DNA from: Gilvimarinus chinensis DSM 19667
GTDB taxonomy: Bacteria; Pseudomonadota; Gammaproteobacteria; Pseudomonadales; Cellvibrionaceae
Reading direction: 5' to 3'
NCBI RefSeq assembly: GCF_000377745.1
Contig: NZ_KB898706.1
Span: forward strand, 1,082,249 to 1,146,248
DNA: 64,000 bases
The notes below the pieces were generated by a model. The model ran no database searches, was not told the origin of the DNA, and was given only the letters and a program-made list of their open reading frames with translations. Below are positions 1 through 7,336 of this stretch, piece after piece (position 1 is the first letter of the stretch; every line of letters starts with the position of its first letter). The position numbers and the translations under genes are program-made.

Positions 1-10
1 CCTCCCTCCA

Positions 11-98
11 GCCGATTTTAGCGGTCGGTCTAAACCGCCCATCCCTGTGCGCTTAAACCTTTCGCGCTCGTCCAGAGCGCTCAACCCCTAAAATCGGC
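11..98. repeat. Long inverted repeat enclosing two hairpins
   Basis: An 11-base arm at 11-21 is matched by its exact complement at 88-98. Inside are a short hairpin (22-25 with 34-37) and a strong one (64-69 with 75-80, five-base loop). The whole could fold into a branched, clover-like structure. It is not a tRNA, and I do not recognise the family. It could be a repeat element or a relic of an integron recombination site. No gene is visible in this stretch. Confidence 0.55.
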
Positions 99-178
99 CT
101 CCGCTCGGCTCAGTTGTAAACGGGCGAAAACCCCACGCGAGTTCGTTGCATTGTCACCTTATTAGTTTTTTCCGTTTG

Positions 179-220
179 GCGTCAGACCTCCGACGCTAAC
201 CCGTTGCAAAACGGGTTAGC
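179..220. other. Two adjacent hairpins
   Basis: A five-base stem (179-183 with 192-196) overlaps the start of a perfect 11-base stem (195-205 with 210-220, loop gcaa). The second is strong enough to be a terminator stem, but no T-run follows on the plus strand. It probably ends or borders a transcript or element entering from the left of the window. Confidence 0.45.
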
Positions 221-534
221 CCATGGCACTATTTTCCTCATCAAAACATGCGTTTATTGTTGTCTTAGAGAACGACTATAAAACAGAAACGTAGCCAGGA
301 GGCTGGGGACAGAACAGGGCAGTATCTAATCATTGACGTATCCCCTTCATTTTAATGTTTCCCTTTTGCTTGTTGTTCAGGAAAGCCGCTTGAGCGGCCT
401 GCCAAAAATAACCAATAGAGAGTAAGTGGCTCCTGCAGTTTCTTGCATGTTTATATTTAGACATGTCTACATATAGGAATATATGGTCAGATATACACAT
501 AATGTCTATATCTGACCATGCTCATGAATTAGCT
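221..534. other. Gene-free stretch with hairpins before the cassette
   Basis: Together with 1-220 this makes about 530 bases without a supportable gene. It holds a palindrome at 385-398 (six-base arms, two-base loop) and a perfect 13-base inverted repeat, 483-495 with 507-519, just before the cassette boundary. A 10-base palindrome lies at 459-468. The inverted repeats could be operators for the cassette gene or a decayed recombination site. I see no convincing -35/-10 pair. Confidence 0.4.
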
Positions 535-541
535 GTTAAAT
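535..541 (+). other. Left cassette boundary (GTTRRRY core site)
   Basis: The heptamer GTTAAAT fits the integron core-site consensus GTTRRRY exactly and overlaps the ATG of the next gene. With the attC at the gene's far end it delimits a cassette of about 495 bases (536-1030). The seven-base match alone would be weak. Its position relative to the attC makes it credible. Confidence 0.55.
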
Positions 542-971
542 GGCGATGATTGTTGAAGCTCTGAAAAAAATCCATCTACGACATCGGCTACAGGAAGGCG
601 ATGTGTCTGCACATACCAAGTCCGCGCAGGTCATTACAAAGCAATGGCAAGCAGCGGTCTGCGGTGATGACGTGTTGGGTGAGGTGAGGGTTTCAAGGGC
701 CAATAATGAGCGAATCGATGTCGTCGATTTGAAGAATAAAACAGCATATGAACTCAAGGTTTCTGGCAAAAATACGCACCACGAGTTCTACAAAGACCTG
801 GTAAAGGTGCTCACCTACAACGAGTATCAAGTTTCAGGAGAAAGGCTGACAAAGCTCGTGTTTATTAGTGAGGAAACCGGAATCCGTTTGTTGGTTGGAC
901 GCTTAGATGAGGTGTTCCTCAAAATGCTTGAATCAAAGCATAAGTTAAGTATCGAGCTTGTAGCCATTTAA
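540..971 (+). CDS. PD-(D/E)XK-like protein in an integron cassette
   Basis: This 143-residue soluble protein is the only gene between an integron core site and an attC, so it is a cassette gene. Residues about 58-73 read as a beta-hairpin carrying Asp60 and, ten residues later, Glu71-Leu-Lys73. That D...ExK pattern is the core of PD-(D/E)XK nuclease folds. The following helix rich in Lys and His is also typical. I infer a small nuclease-like or DNA-binding protein but recognise no named family. The start may be ATG 540 or ATG 546; neither has a clear ribosome binding site, as is common when a cassette starts at its gene. The stop codon overlaps the left end of the attC. Confidence 0.65.
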   Translation: MAMIVEALKKIHLRHRLQEGDVSAHTKSAQVITKQWQAAVCGDDVLGEVRVSRANNERIDVVDLKNKTAYELKVSGKNTHHEFYKDLVKVLTYNEYQVSGERLTKLVFISEETGIRLLVGRLDEVFLKMLESKHKLSIELVAI

Positions 972-1036
972 CAAGTGAATCAAGCGGGCCGTTTTGCGCT
1001 GGCGCTCCAAACGGCCGCTTATTTAAGGCGTTAACT
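966..1036 (+). other. Integron attC recombination site
   Basis: The site opens with ATTTAAC (966-972, fits RYYYAAC) and closes with GTTAACT (1030-1036, one base off GTTRRRY). The inner arms, AAGCGGGCCGTTT (982-994) and AAACGGCCGCTT (1009-1020), pair fully except for one extra G in the left arm. That is the classic extrahelical base that orients strand choice in attC sites. A central GC-rich loop separates the arms. The length of about 70 bases is normal. No intI gene lies in this window. Confidence 0.85.
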
Positions 1037-1089
1037 TTCAAAAAGCGATTGCGTACATTGGTAAAATTTAATCAAGGCGACACTTTTGT

Positions 1090-2325
1090 ATGACAGCAGA
1101 GGCTATCGATAGGGAAGCTGGGGACTCTGGCAAAGGCTTTAGATTACAGCTCATAAGGGCGATAAAGCTCATGCTGCAAACGATTCAGCAGGATCAAAGC
1201 ACTGTGTTTTTTACTGCGGTGGAAAATCTCGAAGATGTTTCCCATCAGACTATTTTAGATGGAGAAGTAAGTAATTACTTCGAAGAAGACAAGAATTATG
1301 ACCTGAACGGTAATTTCACAATTTTTAGCCCTCCGGTTATAAATACGTTGGTCAGTTTTTATGATATCTATGTAGATCAATTTCGCACCAGTAACAGCGT
1401 TTACCTGGGCTTTTACACAACGAGGGATGTCGGTAAGGAGAGAAAATCCAATCTCAATAGCGGTAAAGAAATAACTCTACCAGAAAAACCAATTTTAGAA
1501 ATTCTTAAATCGCTGGATGAAGTTTCAGACGAAACTATTAATTTAGTAAAAGAAATTCTTGTTGAAGAGTACGCTTCCCAATATAAAGGAAAGTCTAAAT
1601 CAGGAAACTTAGAAACGCTTCAGGGGCTAACAGTTGATAGGTTTAAAGAGTTTTTGAGTAAAATATCATGGCATTTCGGTCAGGAAGATGAGGATGCTCT
1701 CAAGAAGACAGTTTTAAAGGATATTGAGAAGTCACCACTTCACAATAATGCGCATATAGGCAAAGAAAATATAATATTTTGTTTGCTAATGGACAAGCTG
1801 AGTGAAAGGCAAAATAGTAAAAACTTGGTCGATAAATTGGTTCATAGTTCAGATGTAAAGCTAGTTTTTAAAGAAGCAGAGTCTCAAATTGCAGACGAAA
1901 GTATAGATCCTACATGGCGCTATATCGCTGATCTTGAAAAGGATGTGACCGATAAGCGAAATCTAAAAGAAAAAGTGCTCTCAGTAATAGAAGATATTTC
2001 AGATCGTAGGATTAGACAGTTCGCAAGAAAAGCAAGTGGCTCGAAGTATGAAGAGCGTGAAGCGGACAAGTCTTTTTTGTCTTTGAAGTATCGTGTTTTT
2101 GAAGCTTGTGAAGAATATTTTTCAGGTGATGGGTATGTAGCCCCTGAAAGCGGTGGCGATTTGGATTCTGTTCTTAAAACTCTTGTATCAAAAGCGGTAG
2201 AAGATATTTCTAAGTTAAAGACCGATTACAAATATACGATTTCTAATGATAAAACAATAGAAGGAGTTATTTGGAATTTGTTTGATGGGTGTTTTTTAGC
2301 TTTTGATGAGTATAGTGATGAGTGA
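1090..2325 (+). CDS. ABC-3C system component 1, Cap4/DUF4297-like
   Basis: A 411-residue protein, first of three overlapping genes. Residues about 8-110 resemble the Cap4/DUF4297-type nuclease domain found as effector in ABC-ATPase conflict systems: an opening GDSGKGF helix, then a strand with an E-x-x-E-D-V run near 45-50, then a hydrophobic helix and strand. The Q/E-x-K expected after the acidic strand is not visible (VSNY stands there), so the nuclease may be inactive or my alignment wrong. The C-terminal 150 residues, ending in a DGCFLAFD-like segment, resemble the ABC-3C C-terminal domain. The ATG has only a distant AAGG ahead of it. The gene is AT-rich, unlike the chromosome around it. 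Assignment rests on pattern and operon context, not on a search. Confidence 0.6.
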   Translation: MTAEAIDREAGDSGKGFRLQLIRAIKLMLQTIQQDQSTVFFTAVENLEDVSHQTILDGEVSNYFEEDKNYDLNGNFTIFSPPVINTLVSFYDIYVDQFRTSNSVYLGFYTTRDVGKERKSNLNSGKEITLPEKPILEILKSLDEVSDETINLVKEILVEEYASQYKGKSKSGNLETLQGLTVDRFKEFLSKISWHFGQEDEDALKKTVLKDIEKSPLHNNAHIGKENIIFCLLMDKLSERQNSKNLVDKLVHSSDVKLVFKEAESQIADESIDPTWRYIADLEKDVTDKRNLKEKVLSVIEDISDRRIRQFARKASGSKYEEREADKSFLSLKYRVFEACEEYFSGDGYVAPESGGDLDSVLKTLVSKAVEDISKLKTDYKYTISNDKTIEGVIWNLFDGCFLAFDEYSDE

Positions 2326-2839
2326 TGTAAGTACAAAGAAAAGGCTGATGTACCTAAGCGGCGAAGATTTTTATCTTTATTGCTATTCCGTTTTTGTTAT
2401 TTTGGATTTTTTAGGCTGCCGCGATGGGAAATATTTTAGAGACTATAGGAAGTTGGCTTTTTTAACTGACATTATTAGTGATGATAAAACAGTCTATGTG
2501 GTTGCTCATTCTTCAGGAGGAAAACTGAACCCTAAAGATTATGAGTGTTTACTTGACAGCTATTCAAACGGATTAACCAGAAGAAGTGAAATTCTTAAGT
2601 TGTTGTTTGTTCTTGAGAAGAGAGGCTATGTGAGTTTGAATCGAGGAAAGGCACAAGAAATTGATGTGACTTTGACTAAGGATAATCTTCCCAATGACTT
2701 TTTAAACGGCAATATTTTTGAGTCGGAGTCTAATAACATAAGAGATGTGTCAAAGAAAGTAAAACGATTGGCATCTCTAACCTTGGATACCATGTTAAGT
2801 AAAATTTATGTTGAAAATGGAGTTCGAACATGGGTCTGA
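2318..2839 (+). CDS. ABC-3C system middle component
   Basis: A 173-residue protein that overlaps the gene before it by eight bases (ATGAGTGA) and the gene after it by ten, so the three are surely cotranslated. In-frame starts at 2303 (TTG) and 2306 also exist. Residues about 100-130 (RRSEILKLLFVLEKRGYVSL) read as a winged-helix core with a beta wing. That, with its size and middle position between an effector-like protein and an ABC ATPase, fits the 'middle component' of ABC-three-component systems. It likely bridges effector and ATPase or contacts DNA. No catalytic motif is seen. Confidence 0.6.
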   Translation: MSDVSTKKRLMYLSGEDFYLYCYSVFVILDFLGCRDGKYFRDYRKLAFLTDIISDDKTVYVVAHSSGGKLNPKDYECLLDSYSNGLTRRSEILKLLFVLEKRGYVSLNRGKAQEIDVTLTKDNLPNDFLNGNIFESESNNIRDVSKKVKRLASLTLDTMLSKIYVENGVRTWV

Positions 2840-4827
2840 TGCGAGTTAATAAGCTTGTTTATGAAGGGAGCAAGTATTATTTCGAGTCTAAAGAGTTCGA
2901 TGAAAATATCATCCTAATTGAAGGCGATAATGGAACAGGGAAAAGCACCTTTTGTAATTTGATTTATTTTGCATTGGGTGGTGAGGTGCCAATATTTCGA
3001 AGAAATAATGATAAGCGTCACGATGAAATAACTTCAGATAGCGATAACTATGTTGATCTTTATGTCTCAATCAATGATGGCAGCTATTTGCTGAGGCGTT
3101 ACTTTGGAGATAATGAAATAACAATAATTCCCTATGAGCGGGTGCTTGAGAAAATATATTCAAAAGATAATAAGACCTTACTTGAAGAGAAGGTAAGGTT
3201 TTCTCTTTCGGAAGATAAGACTGAAATATATCCCGTAAACAGAAGCAAAGATTCATACGTCTTTTCTGACTGGATTCTCGAAAAGTTGGAAATATCTGTG
3301 GTCGAGCTTTTCCATGGATACAATACATTTAAGATAAATATATCAGATTTGATGCGGTTGATTTATCACGATCAACAGCCGAACCCAGAGGGTATTTATA
3401 AAAAGCCAGACACTAATTCAACGTATGTTTCTGATTCTGAGTTAGTTCGAAAAGCTATTTTTGAACTCTTAGTTGGTAAAGCTTATTCTGATTACTACAA
3501 CTCTATTGTCGAGGAAAAGAAACTGTCGAGAGAGAAAAGCTTGGCTAAAGAGGTTGTGAATGAGTACACACTTTTAGCCGATAAAATGCGAAAAAATGGC
3601 GAGGCTAAAAATGTCAGCTTTTTGCAGAAAGAAATATCTGATAAAGAGGGGCAAATTGATAAGCTGCATGAAGCAAGACTTGCATTCAAACGTAACCGGT
3701 CTGGCTCAAACACCGTCAATCAAGATATAGAGTCGTGCAAGTCTGAATTAATTGATTGTGAGCTCAAGTTAAGTAGATTGAAAGAGAGTTTGGTATCTGC
3801 TCTCGATGAACGGTACAAATTGAACGTAGTTAGAAGCGAATCAGCTTCAGAAATTAAGCGTATTGAAAAAGTCATTTTTTCTCATGACCAGCTAAATCTT
3901 TTTACATCCGATACGTGTCCATATTGCTTGAGTCATGTTGAACGTGTTGAAGGTCATTGTGTATGTGGCGCTTCGATTGAAGAGGAACAATATGAGAGGT
4001 TCTTCTACACATCAAAAGAGTATAAAGATATTCTAAAAACAAAACTTAAGGCGCTATCAACAATAAAAACCGCATACGATGATTGCGACTCTGATGTTCA
4101 AGAAACCAAAAAAGAAATCGAGTCAATAGAGAAGAAATCAATAGTACTGCGTCAAAAATTACAGGAAATGCTTGGGCGTGTCGATGAGGTTGTTGATATT
4201 GAAAGCCTGAATGATATTGACGATAAAATATTGCAGGTTAGAGAAGATGTTGCGAACCTAAATCGACTTTTAGAGATCGAGTCAAAGTTAGAAGGTTTTC
4301 AAAAAAACTTTGATTTGGTTAGATCCAAAGCAAAAGAAGCTGAATTAAAAAGGAAGGGGCTTGAGGTTAAGGCTCAACAGGACGTAATTTCAAAAGTAAA
4401 TGCGTTCAGTAAAAAGTATGATAAATTGATGAAAAATACGTTGCGTGATTGCCGGTCGGCAAAGATTACGCTCGACAACTATTTGCCTTCAATTAATGAT
4501 GGTCTCTATCGGGAAACAAGCTCACTTGTTTCAATTAGACTGATGTATTTTATTACTCTCATGCATTTAGCTTTGTCTGATGAATCCGTGCCATTCCCGC
4601 GTTTTTTACTTATTGATACACCTGAAACTGCCGGAATCGAATTAGAGCATCTTATTAACTGTATTCGTCAGCTGGAAGAGTTGAGAAATTATGGAGTTGA
4701 TTTTCAAGTTATCATATCAACTGGTTTGAATAAGTATCCAGCGTCATTAAAGGACAACCGTGTACTCTTTATGCCCGATAAGCAGAAGGAACATATGTTG
4801 TTGAAAGAAAAGAGCTTTTCTAAGTGA
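2830..4827 (+). CDS. ABC-3C system SMC/Rad50-like ABC ATPase
   Basis: A 665-residue ABC-class ATPase. Walker A is GDNGTGKST at 32-40. Walker B is at 591-599 (RFLLIDTPE, Asp596, Glu599), preceded by a degenerate signature segment (SSLVSIRLMYF). Between them are two long charged coiled-coil arms joined by a Cys4 cluster (C363, C366, C377, C379) that probably binds zinc like a Rad50 hook. The architecture matches the ATPase of ABC-three-component conflict systems. A GGAG eight bases ahead supports ATG 2830. It likely senses or loads on nucleic acid and triggers the first-gene effector; that role is known for related systems only by analogy. Coding is AT-rich and an IS remnant starts 11 bases after the stop, both signs of transfer. 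Confidence 0.8.
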   Translation: MGLMRVNKLVYEGSKYYFESKEFDENIILIEGDNGTGKSTFCNLIYFALGGEVPIFRRNNDKRHDEITSDSDNYVDLYVSINDGSYLLRRYFGDNEITIIPYERVLEKIYSKDNKTLLEEKVRFSLSEDKTEIYPVNRSKDSYVFSDWILEKLEISVVELFHGYNTFKINISDLMRLIYHDQQPNPEGIYKKPDTNSTYVSDSELVRKAIFELLVGKAYSDYYNSIVEEKKLSREKSLAKEVVNEYTLLADKMRKNGEAKNVSFLQKEISDKEGQIDKLHEARLAFKRNRSGSNTVNQDIESCKSELIDCELKLSRLKESLVSALDERYKLNVVRSESASEIKRIEKVIFSHDQLNLFTSDTCPYCLSHVERVEGHCVCGASIEEEQYERFFYTSKEYKDILKTKLKALSTIKTAYDDCDSDVQETKKEIESIEKKSIVLRQKLQEMLGRVDEVVDIESLNDIDDKILQVREDVANLNRLLEIESKLEGFQKNFDLVRSKAKEAELKRKGLEVKAQQDVISKVNAFSKKYDKLMKNTLRDCRSAKITLDNYLPSINDGLYRETSSLVSIRLMYFITLMHLALSDESVPFPRFLLIDTPETAGIELEHLINCIRQLEELRNYGVDFQVIISTGLNKYPASLKDNRVLFMPDKQKEHMLLKEKSFSK

Positions 4828-4837
4828 CTGTTGTTTT

Positions 4838-4930
4838 GAGACTGTACCAATAACTGTGTAACTGCCTATCATTAACCCTCACTGAGGAGATAGGCATGAC
4901 CCCAAAAGACCTAGAAGCCTTCGCTAATAA
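4838..4930 (+). mobile_element. IS256-family left-end remnant
   Basis: The stretch opens with GAGACTGTACCAATAACTGT, which resembles IS256-family terminal inverted repeats, and continues to ATG 4896. That ATG begins a peptide MTPKDLEAFAN, the usual start of IS256-type transposases in marine gammaproteobacteria as I remember them. Homology breaks at about 4925 and the frame stops by 4949. Only the first tenth of the element remains, so it is inactive. No clear right end was found. Confidence 0.7.
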
Positions 4931-5003
4931 AGTCAGGGTCAGGTCTTGAATTGTGAATTGAACGAATGAATAAGTCGGGGTCAGGTCTTGAATGGTGAAT
5001 GGG
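4925..5003. repeat. Two direct repeats of about 42 bases
   Basis: Two copies start at about 4926 and 4968, sharing GGTCAGGTCTTGAAT and flanking bases (aataa-gtc...gtgaat). A related fragment lies at 7189-7213. Similar GGGGTCAGGTCTTGAAT strings are often seen near REP-associated Y1 transposases in gammaproteobacteria; that link is from memory. No transposase of that kind is in the window. Confidence 0.55.
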
Positions 5004-5059
5004 TTAAGCCCAAGGCTTGGCTTCTGTAGAAATCTAAATACTATTTTTAGCAATTCGAC

Positions 5060-5194
5060 ATGTATACCTATAAATCCAGATCAAGAATAATATTAACGCT
5101 TTTAATTAAAGTGATATGTGCCGCTGGGTTCATCGGGATAAATTTCGGTTTTGCCGTAAAAATTCTTGGTTCAAAAAAATCGCCTGAAGAGTAG
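5060..5194 (+). CDS. Possible 44-residue membrane peptide
   Basis: An ORF of 44 codons starts with a basic stretch (KSRSR), then one hydrophobic segment (residues about 10-35) and a charged tail ending KKSPEE. That layout is typical of a small single-pass membrane protein. There is no good ribosome binding site and it lies in a degraded region after an IS remnant, so it may be a chance ORF or a gene relic. Confidence 0.3.
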   Translation: MYTYKSRSRIILTLLIKVICAAGFIGINFGFAVKILGSKKSPEE

Positions 5195-5231
5195 AATAAA
5201 GTAGTATTTGACCATTTTTCTAATGGGTGAT

Positions 5232-5250
5232 CCCGAGTCTCCTCGGGTTT
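5232..5250 (+). terminator. Weak hairpin
   Basis: Stem CCCGAG/CTCGGG (5232-5237, 5242-5247) with loop TCTC, followed only by TTTG. Possibly a weak terminator after the small ORF. Confidence 0.3.
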
Positions 5251-5311
5251 GTCTGAATGTCTTTTCAAGGAGTGATGTCGCGTATGAGCGATATACAAAT
5301 GTTAACTATCT

Positions 5312-6007
5312 ATGAATAATCTTCGAACTTTTCTTAATGACAGCTGGAGGTTCTATACCTCTTATTTATTTTCTCTTTCAATATTAGTGTTAATTCCAAC
5401 GATACCCTTTAATTTTCTCATTCTTTTGGATTATTCCGTTATTCAGTTAGAGTTCGATACAACTTGGTATTTCTTTGGGTTGCACGCAATACTGATACCG
5501 CTATATCTCTCCGCAGTGATAGTTTTCATGGCCTCACGATTAGATGGTAATTCCATATCGTTTAAAGCAATCTACTCTAAAGCTTTTCGGTTTTGGCCGC
5601 TTATGGCGGTCGTATACCTAACGACCTCTATCCTCATTGGTGTTGGATTTTTGGCACTGATTATTCCTGGCCTGATCGTAATGGCAAGAACTTCTTATGC
5701 CCAATTCTACTGTGTGCTTGAGAATAAAGGCCCAATAGAGGCAATAAAGAAAAGTTGGAATGAAACCAGAGAAAATCAGTGGATTCTCTTGATTGGCCTT
5801 GTAGTAATGTATTCGGCCATTGAAGTGACGGACTGGATGGCGAGTAAAACCCTAACGGCTATTGGGGCCCATTATGTTTTTGTACATATTGTAGCGAGTA
5901 TCTTAAATTGCACGCTGTTTTCGTTGCCCATTGTTTTTGCATTTAGAATGTACTCAGATCGAAAGGCGACAATTAAAGAACAGCAGGATCAAGTCTTTGA
6001 ATTATGA
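5312..6007 (+). CDS. YciC-like integral membrane protein
   Basis: A 231-residue protein with about five or six membrane segments. Residues about 105-155 carry the pattern IIPGLIVMARTSYAQF...EAIKKSWNETREN: a proline-glycine break in a helix, then a soluble amphipathic turn. This pattern is typical of the YciC/UPF0259 and related DUF families of predicted inner-membrane proteins. No enzymatic motif is seen and the function of the family is not settled. The start ATG lacks a strong ribosome binding site. It stands alone in an AT-rich accessory region beside IS and repeat remnants, so it may be acquired. Confidence 0.55.
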   Translation: MNNLRTFLNDSWRFYTSYLFSLSILVLIPTIPFNFLILLDYSVIQLEFDTTWYFFGLHAILIPLYLSAVIVFMASRLDGNSISFKAIYSKAFRFWPLMAVVYLTTSILIGVGFLALIIPGLIVMARTSYAQFYCVLENKGPIEAIKKSWNETRENQWILLIGLVVMYSAIEVTDWMASKTLTAIGAHYVFVHIVASILNCTLFSLPIVFAFRMYSDRKATIKEQQDQVFEL

Positions 6008-6201
6008 TTTTCATAATTCAGCTAACAATAAGTAAACTTTCGGAATCGGGACCATTCTCCATAATGATGACTAGCTAATTAAAAAAATTGGTTGGGTGAA
6101 GAATGTTTTTCAACATATCTCTACGATACCCCTTTAGCTGGCCGCCAGCTTCTATCCAGCGCGTGTAACTATAAGCGGACAACTCGATAATTATTTAAAT
6201 T

Positions 6202-6294
6202 TTGAGAGTGGATAATACCGAAGCCTTGGACGATGAAGGAAATGTGACCAATAATATATCCACCTACTCTACATATTCATGTGTCGAAGAATAA
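6202..6294 (+). pseudogene. Possible 3' remnant of a gene
   Basis: The frame from TTG 6202 to TAA 6292 encodes about 30 residues (VDNTEALDDEGNVTNNIS and a serine/tyrosine-rich tail) with the look of the end of an extracellular protein. A stop codon sits just upstream in frame. It lies in the 326-base gap between 6007 and 6334, where apart from a short palindrome near 6137-6151 I see nothing else. Confidence 0.2.
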
Positions 6295-6333
6295 AAACGT
6301 GCGGTAATCGCCACTTCTATCGGAGGGATTCGC

Positions 6334-7173
6334 TTGAACTATAAGGTTTTGTTGTTAGCTGTTTTTTTAACCGCTTGCGCCTCACCCGGCCCCGATTATC
6401 TGGAGCCGGGTAAACGGTACACTGTCGAGCAACCTCTAGGCCACCCCGCGATGTCTTTTAAAATACCAGAGAGTGGAAGGTGGTTAACTTACGTAAAAGA
6501 TATTGAACATATAGACCAGGCAATAACTATTGATAAAGACATCTCTGAAGGATTCGTAACCTCTATGACGCTTGGCATGGTTGAAGGAACTTCCGATCGG
6601 ATAGCGCTAGAGCATAGGCAGTCCCTTAAGCAGTTTCTTATTGATGGTGATATGGAAGCTTACTTTACTAGATACTCATCGAAGTTTGTCGATGGTAAAA
6701 AAGTGAAAAGAGTGCCTGGAACCTACTTTGAATTTAACGATATAAAATGCATGGTAATCGGCAATTTCCAACCCAGAAAGGTTGCGGCAGACGTTTACCT
6801 AGATGGGGTAATGATTACTTGTTATCTCGTGGTAGATGGTCAACTTAAGGATTTGTTTATGCGTAGATCTTTCGCGGTGAATGAAGATTTAGAAAACTCC
6901 GAGTATCACAAAAGAAAGCAACAGGCCGTTGTGGGTTCAAAAGATTACGACCTCGACTTAATCTTTCCCGAAGATTTAAAAGAGATAAGGGACAGCATTC
7001 GAATAATAGGTAATAAAATTAGCCAGAATTACGACGACGTTGAGGACAAGACTATTTTTGATGTTCCTCAGAGAATGTCGACTGGCGAGACCTTGGAGGA
7101 GTACAAAGCGAGATTAAAAAGCGAGGGGAAAGTCTGGCGCCCAATCAGCCTTAATCCAGATGGAACTTTTTAA
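6334..7173 (+). CDS. Uncharacterised lipoprotein
   Basis: A 279-residue protein starting at TTG with a good CGGAGGG six bases ahead. The first 15 residues are a lipoprotein signal with lipobox LTAC (Cys15). The rest is a mixed charged domain with no family I recognise. It contains a central segment with Cys in DIKCMVIGNF and a tail rich in acidic residues. It is probably anchored in the outer membrane facing the periplasm. It stands alone in the accessory region, on the same strand as the YciC-like gene, and may be lineage specific. Confidence 0.6.
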   Translation: MNYKVLLLAVFLTACASPGPDYLEPGKRYTVEQPLGHPAMSFKIPESGRWLTYVKDIEHIDQAITIDKDISEGFVTSMTLGMVEGTSDRIALEHRQSLKQFLIDGDMEAYFTRYSSKFVDGKKVKRVPGTYFEFNDIKCMVIGNFQPRKVAADVYLDGVMITCYLVVDGQLKDLFMRRSFAVNEDLENSEYHKRKQQAVVGSKDYDLDLIFPEDLKEIRDSIRIIGNKISQNYDDVEDKTIFDVPQRMSTGETLEEYKARLKSEGKVWRPISLNPDGTF

Positions 7174-7188
7174 TAACGGTAAAGAGAA

Positions 7189-7251
7189 AAAATAAGGGGT
7201 CAAATCTTGACTTAACCTATTTAGGTTTACGCAATTACTAAAAAGGTTAAG
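7189..7251. repeat. Diverged repeat copy and short inverted repeat
   Basis: AATAAGGGGTCAAATCTTGA is a diverged relative of the repeats at 4925-5003. It runs into an 8-base inverted repeat (CTTAACCT 7211-7218, AGGTTAAG 7244-7251). It may mark the right edge of the accessory region. Confidence 0.35.
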
Positions 7252-7336
7252 GGCAGGCTACACAATTTATCTCAAAGTCGCGAGTGCAAACCCGCACCCC
7301 AGAAGACTGTCTAAATAGCTCCGTTTGGTGATAGCG

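Noticed and set aside
385-398. Palindrome as a LexA or other operator
   Set aside because: GCCGCTTGAGCGGC does not match SOS or other operator consensus I know; recorded only as a hairpin.
459-468. AGACATGTCT palindrome as a promoter element
   Set aside because: No known bacterial operator of that form and no supporting -35/-10 boxes.
966-1036. Plain rho-independent terminator for the cassette gene
   Set aside because: The paired arms, extra unpaired G and core-site heptamers fit attC much better, and no T-run follows the stem.
6008-6333. A second attC site near GTTGGGT at about 6090
   Set aside because: The heptamer occurs but there is no paired arm or matching RYYYAAC at the needed distance.
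7252-7280. Possible right end of IS256 (GGCAGGCTACACAATTTAT and following)
   Set aside because: It resembles the reverse complement of the left end only loosely, with several mismatches and an inserted base; not enough to call a right inverted repeat.
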